Assembly (NCBI GenBank): GCA_036847185.1
Contig: DAIUAM010000053.1
Span: forward strand, 1-17,832
Direction: 5' to 3'
DNA length: 17,832 nucleotides
DNA from: UBA4738 sp002413305
GTDB lineage: Bacteria > Actinomycetota > UBA4738
Part shown: in pieces, positions 13,824 through 17,832 of the stretch
Position numbering within the stretch: position 1 is the first letter of the stretch
How the letters are laid out: each line of letters opens with the position of its first letter
The notes under the pieces: model-generated
The model's database searches: none
What the model saw: the letters and a program-made list of their open reading frames with translations, nothing else
What the model was told of the DNA's origin: nothing
Translations under genes and position numbers: made by a program

Positions 13824-13946
13824 GTGAAGGTGCGGTATCCGGCTCGGCGAACCCTGCCGGGAACCGGAGCGAGCACCAGCGGCGGGCCTTCTACCGGCGG
13901 GCTGCCGCGATGCACTTGCCCACACCCGCCGGGAAGGGGTAGATAG
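13824..13946 (+). CDS. Possible small ORF in the 3-hydroxyacyl-CoA dehydrogenase leader
   Basis: AGGAGG (13810-13815) lies 8 nt before GTG 13824, which opens a 40-codon frame starting VKVRYPARRTLPGTG and ending at TAG 13944-13946. The peptide is Arg/Gly/Pro-rich and matches nothing I know; its end overlaps the candidate -10 box of the next gene. It may be a leader peptide, a relic or chance. The rest of 13656-13977 has a small GCCCC-GAA-GGGGC hairpin (13797-13809) and other GC-rich repeats, and no recognisable gene. Confidence 0.2.
   Translation: MKVRYPARRTLPGTGASTSGGPSTGGLPRCTCPHPPGRGR
13916..13945 (+). promoter_or_regulatory. Candidate promoter of the tandem 3-hydroxyacyl-CoA dehydrogenase
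   Basis: TTGCCC (13916-13921) and TAGATA (13940-13945), 18 bp apart, resemble a housekeeping-type promoter. Transcription would start near 13952, giving a leader of about 25 nt that ends with the GGAAGGAG ribosome site at 13963-13970. A similar TAGATA lies upstream of the methyltransferase gene. Confidence 0.4.
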
Positions 13947-13977
13947 GCTCGGGGCCCGGCCCGGAAGGAGGCTCGCC

Positions 13978-15760
13978 ATCTCGGAAACCGAGGGACCGGA
14001 CGTTCGCACGGTCGGCGTCGTGGGATGCGGCACCATGGGCTCCGGCATCGCCGAGGCCTGCGCCCGTTCCGGCCACACGGTCGTTGTCCGGGTCCTGGAC
14101 GAGGCTCACCTGAAGGCGGGCCGCGCCCGCATCGAGGACTCCATGGGCCGTGCGGTGACCCAGGGCCGCCTGGACGCCACCGCACGCGACACCGCCCTGG
14201 AGCGCATCGGCCTGACCACTGACCTGGCCGACCTCGCCCAAGCCGATCTGGTCATCGAGGCCGTGCCCGAACGCCTGGACCGCAAGCGTGAGGTGTTCGC
14301 AGGGCTCCGGGCGGTGTGCCGGCCCGACGCCATCCTCGCCCACCAACACCTCCTCCCTCCCGGTGATCGAGCTGGCCTCGGCCTCGACTCGCCCGGAGCA
14401 GGTGGTCGGCCTGCACTTCTTCAACCCGGCTCCGGCCATGAAGCTGGTGGAGCTGGTTGAGACGGTGGCCACCCCGCGGCCCGTCCTGGCGGAGGCCCGG
14501 CGCTTCGCGGAGTCGCTGGGCAAGACCGTGGTGGCCTGCCGGGACCGCGCGGGGTTCATCGCCAACCTCCTCCTATTCCCGTACCTGAACGAGGCGGTAC
14601 GGCTGCTCGACTCCGGCCACGCATCCCGGGAAGACATCGACGCGGCCATGCGCCTCGGGGCCGGGCACCCCATGGGGCCGCTGGAGCTGGTGGACCTGAT
14701 CGGCCTGGACGCCTGCATGCAGGTCCTGGAGTCCCTGCACCACCAGTTCGCCGACACCCACTACGTCCCCTCGCCGGTGTTCCGCCAGCTGGTGACGGCG
14801 GGGTTCACCGGACGGAAGGCCGGTCGCGGGATCTACCGGTATGCGGATGACGGATCCATCCGGCGGGAGGCTGAAGGCTCTGGGCGTTCGATGCCGCTCC
14901 CCGAGGTCGAGGTGCAGCGGATGGGCGTGGTCGGGACGGGCGTAGTCGCGTCCGGGATGGTCGAGGTGGCCGCCAGGGCGGAGGTGGAGGTCGTGTGCTG
15001 GGGCCGAAGCGAGGGATCTGTGGGCAGGGCCCGCTCCGCAGTGGAGGAGTCCACCGCGCGGGCCGTGGAGAAGGGGAAGCTCGCCCCCGGCGACCGCGAG
15101 GCGCTGCTCGGTCGCGTCACCCTGACCTCCGATCTGGCCGACCTGGCTCCCTGCGAGCTGGTGGTGGAGGCGGTCGCCGAGGACCTGGAGGTCAAGAAGG
15201 GGATCTTCCGCTCGCTGACCGAGGCCACACCGGAGTCGACGATCCTGGCCACCGCGACGTCGTCCCTGCGGGTCATCGACCTGGCCGCCGAGACCGGCCG
15301 CATCGAGCGGGTCCTGGGGATCCACTTCTTCAACCCGGTCCCCGTGATGAAGCTGGTCGAGCTGGTCCCCACGGTGGCGACCGCCGCCCCGGTGCTGGCT
15401 ACGGCGGTCGCGCTGGTCGAGCGCCTGGGGAAGTCCTGGGTGCTGTGCCGGGACCGCCCGGGGTTCATCGTGAACCGGCTGCTGTTCCCCTACCTGAACG
15501 ATGCGGTGCGGATGGTGGAGGAGGGCTACGCCACGCCCGAGGACATCGATCTGGCCATGACCCTGGGGTGCAACCACCCCATCGGGCCGCTGGCCCTGGT
15601 CGACCTGGTGGGCCTAGACGTCACGTTGTCCATCGTTCGCTCGCTCCACGCCGATCTCCGGGAGCCCGGGTATGCCCCGGCGCCGATCCTGGAGCACATG
15701 GTCCGGGCCGGGTTCCTGGGAAAGAAGTCGGGGCGGGGCTTCAGGACCGCTGCGGGCTGA
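13978..15760 (+). pseudogene. Tandem two-module 3-hydroxyacyl-CoA dehydrogenase, frameshifted
   Basis: Two complete 3-hydroxyacyl/3-hydroxybutyryl-CoA dehydrogenase modules in one polypeptide (593 residues if repaired). These enzymes oxidise 3-hydroxyacyl-CoA with NAD in beta-oxidation or run the reverse step. Module 1: Rossmann loop VGVVGCGTMGSGIAEA, VIEAVPE, the catalytic-His block LHFFNPAPAMKLVELVE, and GHPMGPLELVDLIGLD. Module 2: VVGTGVVASGM, VVEAVAE, IHFFNPVPVMKLVELV, NHPIGPLALVDLVGLD. One extra C at 14339-14341 breaks the frame just before TNTSSLPVIELA of module 1. GGAAGGAG (13963-13970) lies 7 nt before ATC 13978, exactly where a start codon belongs; the first in-frame GTG (14020) would delete the first Rossmann strand. 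Either the gene is decaying, or ATC is used and the indel is a sequencing error. A 5-bp hairpin follows the stop (15769-15782). Confidence 0.85.
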
Positions 15761-15844
15761 TCCGACTGCCCCGGAAGCGGGGAATGGCCGGGAGCACGGC
15801 GATCTTCAAGATCCAGTCCTGAAGGGTGCCAGAACCCGAATTCA

Positions 15845-16652
15845 TCACGCGGCGACCTCGTACTCGTGAATCAGACCGGCGAGGATGTCGTGACGAATGA
15901 CCGAGCCGCCATGCCGTCCCACATGCCGAGGCCGTGTGCCCGGTTCGGGCATCGCGAGCTCAAGCCCGCGGTGCGGTCTGGCCTGGTTGTAATGGGTCGT
16001 GTAGGTGCGAAGGACCCGCTCGAGGTGGCGTCGTCCCCGGACCAGCGTCCAGTCCAGGCACTCGGTCCGGACCGTGCGGACCCACCGTTCAGGCGAAGGC
16101 GTTCGCCCGGGGAGCCCGGATCGGGGTGCGGATGACCCGCACGCCTTCCGTTCGGAACACCTCGTCGAACGGACGCGAGTACTTGGAGTCCCGGTCACGG
16201 AGCAGGAACCTGACCGGCCGCTCTTCCTCCTGCAAGCTGAAGGTGAGGTTCCTGCCCTGCTGGGTGACCCAGGCGGAGTCCGGGTTGGTCGTCACCCCGG
16301 CCACGTGGACGCGCCTGGTGGAGAGCTCGATGAAGAACAACACGTAGATGGTCTTCAGCCGGATCGTCTCGACCGTGAAGAAGTCCGTCGCTACGAGCCC
16401 GTGGGCCTGCGCTCGGAGGAACTCGGACCAGGTGGGACCGCTCCGTCGGGGGGCAGGAGCGAGTCCACCGGCCGCGATCATCCTGCGGACGGTCGAGGCC
16501 CCGACCCGAACTCCGAGCTTGCGAAGCTCACCCTGGATCCGCATGTAACCCCACCTGGGGTTCTCTCTGGCCACCCGGAGCACGAGGTCTCGGATCTCCG
16601 GATCGATTGCAGGGCGTCCTGGCTTCTTGGTGCTCCGGTACGTCGGATAGAG
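15845..16652 (-). pseudogene. IS3/IS481-like DDE transposase, truncated and frameshifted
   Basis: Recognisable protein runs from YPTYRSTKKPGRPAIDPEIR (near 16652) through an HTH-like segment, NPRWGYMRIQGELRKLGVRV, into the rve integrase core. The first catalytic D is in LVATDFFTVET, the second in FLLRDRDSKYSRPFD, and the Glu in ERWVRTVRTECLDW. The C-terminus RHDILAGLIHEYEVAA at 15845 looks natural. One extra base at 16091 makes a TGA (16091-16089) immediately before the catalytic Glu, so the two halves are in different frames. About 90-100 N-terminal residues are missing: the frame continues to 16787, but that part is unrelated Ser/Ala-rich sequence. The element is therefore probably dead. 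No terminal inverted repeats could be paired because the 5' end is lost. A short stub of a similar N-terminus lies at 1917. Confidence 0.88.
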
Positions 16653-17062
16653 GAAGAGCCCGGTGGCCCGCGCGTCAGTGGTGGAGTCCGCGCCCACGGC
16701 GAACAAGGTGCTGGCATCGCTGCTCGACCCCGTCCCCCCGGGGCTTGGGGGGGATCGGGAGGCCATCCGGGCCGGGGTGTTCGGCATGGGGTGGCCCTAG
16801 GACCGCTTCCGATCCGTGCAACCCCGAAAATGCGCTAGCGGCTCCAAAGGCGCAGAATCGACTTCGTGTCGAGGGGCGAGCCGCCTTCGAAGGGAGGGAC
16901 CAACTCGATGCAGGCTGGCAGGCGATATCCCCGACTCTGTTCCGGCACCTCCTCCCGGTGCCCTCTCGCCTCGCATAAGGTCCAGCATCCCCCCTAGCCC
17001 GAACCGGGCCGTGTTGGCTTTCTGGTCGGTTCTCTTGGAGATGTGGTCGAAGGAGGAGTGTC
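16653..17062. other. Intergenic stretch without a supported gene
   Basis: About 410 bp between the truncated end of the transposase and the acetate-transporter gene. The open frames here lack ribosome sites and family motifs. A GGCACC-GGTGCC hairpin (16944-16962, 7-nt loop) is the only structure I see. The promoter of the transporter gene should lie in the last 100 bp, but no clear -10/-35 pair is visible. Confidence 0.5.
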
Positions 17063-17662
17063 ATGGCGCAAACAACGGTCGAACCGGTGCGGGTGCCCGT
17101 TACCCACACCGTGGCGGACCCTGCTCCACTTGGCTTGGCCGCATTTGCATTGACCACGTTCCTGTTGTCGGCGAAGAACGCGGGATGGACTCATGGCGGC
17201 GATGCCTGGCTCGGCTTCGCATTGGGCTATGGTGGACTCGTCCAGCTGCTGGCCGGCATGTGGGAATTCCGCCGGCAGAACGTGTTCGGCGCGACGGCCT
17301 TCTCCACCTACGGCGGCTTCTGGATCGGGCTGGGGTTCTACATCCTGCTCGCGGCGGGTAAGAGCACCAATGTGGCGAACGACCTGGGCTGGATCCTGCT
17401 TGCCTTCGCCATCTTCAACACGTACATGATGCTCTGGAGCTCGAGGATCAACATGGCCGTGTTCGGCGTGTTCCTCACGCTTGAGGCGACGGAGATCATC
17501 CTGTTCATCGGCAACTTCGCGGACAAGAGCGGCATCGTGAAGTTCGGTGGTTGGGTCGGCCTCATCACGGCCCTCGTGGCGTGGTACGCGTCGGCCTCGG
17601 GCGTCGTCAACGGGATGGCCGGAAAGGAAGTCCTGCCTGTGGGCAGCCCGATGTGGAAGTAG
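17063..17662 (+). CDS. SatP/YaaH-type acetate/succinate transporter (GPR1/FUN34/YaaH family)
   Basis: A 199-residue inner-membrane protein with six hydrophobic segments (about 22-40, 51-69, 76-99, 106-126, 130-150, 158-183), the usual topology and length of this family, which moves acetate and succinate with protons. The signature near the N-terminus is DPAPLGLAAFALTTFLLS (family consensus begins NPxPLGL; here D replaces N). YGGLVQLLAGMWEFRRQNVF and GATAFSTYGGFWIG follow, both very characteristic. AGGAGG (17051-17056) lies 6 nt before ATG 17063. The next gene starts 167 bp downstream in the same direction. In many bacteria acetate uptake genes neighbour acetyl-CoA synthetase, but the neighbour is cut off here. 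Confidence 0.92.
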   Translation: MAQTTVEPVRVPVTHTVADPAPLGLAAFALTTFLLSAKNAGWTHGGDAWLGFALGYGGLVQLLAGMWEFRRQNVFGATAFSTYGGFWIGLGFYILLAAGKSTNVANDLGWILLAFAIFNTYMMLWSSRINMAVFGVFLTLEATEIILFIGNFADKSGIVKFGGWVGLITALVAWYASASGVVNGMAGKEVLPVGSPMWK

Positions 17663-17702
17663 GAGCGACAGCGAGGGATCGGTGAGAGCGAGGTCTCCCG
17701 TC

Positions 17703-17732
17703 GGGAAGCGGGGCAGCGGCCAAACGCTTCCC
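17703..17732 (+). terminator. Terminator-like hairpin after the acetate transporter gene
   Basis: GGGAAGCG (17703-17710) pairs with CGCTTCCC (17725-17732) around a 14-nt loop, 41 nt after the stop codon. There is no T-run, so if it terminates transcription it would do so weakly or with help; it might only stabilise the mRNA 3' end. Confidence 0.35.
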
Positions 17733-17828
17733 CGCTCGCCCGGTCCCAGGTCCGATGCTTCCGCCGATGGTCTTCAAGGTCGGGTTCAATAGGTAGTCCC
17801 GCGGCGCGTTCCACCAGGAGGTAGAGCG

Positions 17829-17832
17829 ATGG
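17829..17832 (+). CDS. First codon of a gene cut by the window edge
   Basis: AGGAGG (17816-17821) stands 7 nt before ATG 17829-17831, an ideal ribosome site and spacing, so a + strand gene almost certainly begins here. Only one codon is present and its product cannot be told. Confidence 0.5.

Noticed and set aside
14573..15577. A 334-codon minus-strand open frame
   Set aside because: It is antisense to the dehydrogenase; His/Gln/Gly-rich shadow.
16653..16787. N-terminal 45 residues of the transposase frame starting at 16787
   Set aside because: This Ser/Ala-rich part has no resemblance to the family's N-terminal region and no ribosome site; it is open sequence beyond the truncation point.
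1..17832. CRISPR array, rRNA, integrase attachment sites or long direct repeats
   Set aside because: No regularly spaced repeats, rRNA-like sequence or paired direct repeats flanking the island were seen; a computed repeat search would be more sensitive than reading.

Overview
The window is high-GC DNA with strong purine-rich ribosome binding sites, many GTG starts, a leaderless-type promoter and actinobacterial-style insertion-sequence remnants. This suggests an uncultured or environmental Actinomycetota (or a similar high-GC terrestrial phylum). I cannot place it more precisely. No rRNA, tRNA or CRISPR array was found.

Left flank (1-2695): mostly decayed sequence. It holds a fragment of an IS256-type transposase (+), a fragment of an S53/sedolisin peptidase (-), one intact SAM-dependent methyltransferase (864-1778, +), a probable N-terminal stub of an IS3/IS481-like transposase (+), and the C-terminal third of a 5-formyltetrahydrofolate cyclo-ligase-like protein (+).

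Core (2696-11648): a purine nucleoside/base uptake and deamination cluster. Two adenosine-deaminase-family genes lie on the + strand (2696-3778 and 3818-4843). They converge on a minus-strand operon reading: adenine-deaminase-like third paralogue (10928-9897), BMP/PnrA-type nucleoside-binding lipoprotein (9799-8543), double-ABC ATPase (about 8427-6967), permease (6970-5822), permease (5818-4877). A MarR-type regulator (11205-11648) is divergent from the operon. The likely logic is capture of purine nucleosides by the lipoprotein, import by the ABC transporter, and deamination by three enzymes with different active-site motifs (HAGE, HASE, HCDV), releasing ammonia and hypoxanthine- or inosine-type products. 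Stem-loops lie on both sides of the binding-protein cistron, a layout often used to raise its expression over that of the membrane subunits.

Right part (11767-17832): an unrecognised secreted protein with eight cysteines (-); a DUF1989/urea-carboxylase-associated family protein (+); a tandem, two-module 3-hydroxyacyl-CoA dehydrogenase (+) broken by one inserted base and with ATC where its start codon should be; a truncated and frameshifted DDE transposase (-); a SatP/YaaH-type acetate/succinate transporter (+); and the first codon of another gene at the right edge.

The nucleoside cluster sits between transposase debris on both sides, so it may be an acquired or rearranged island. Its most unusual features are the three divergent deaminase active sites and the mutually exclusive hairpins between the binding-protein and ATPase genes.
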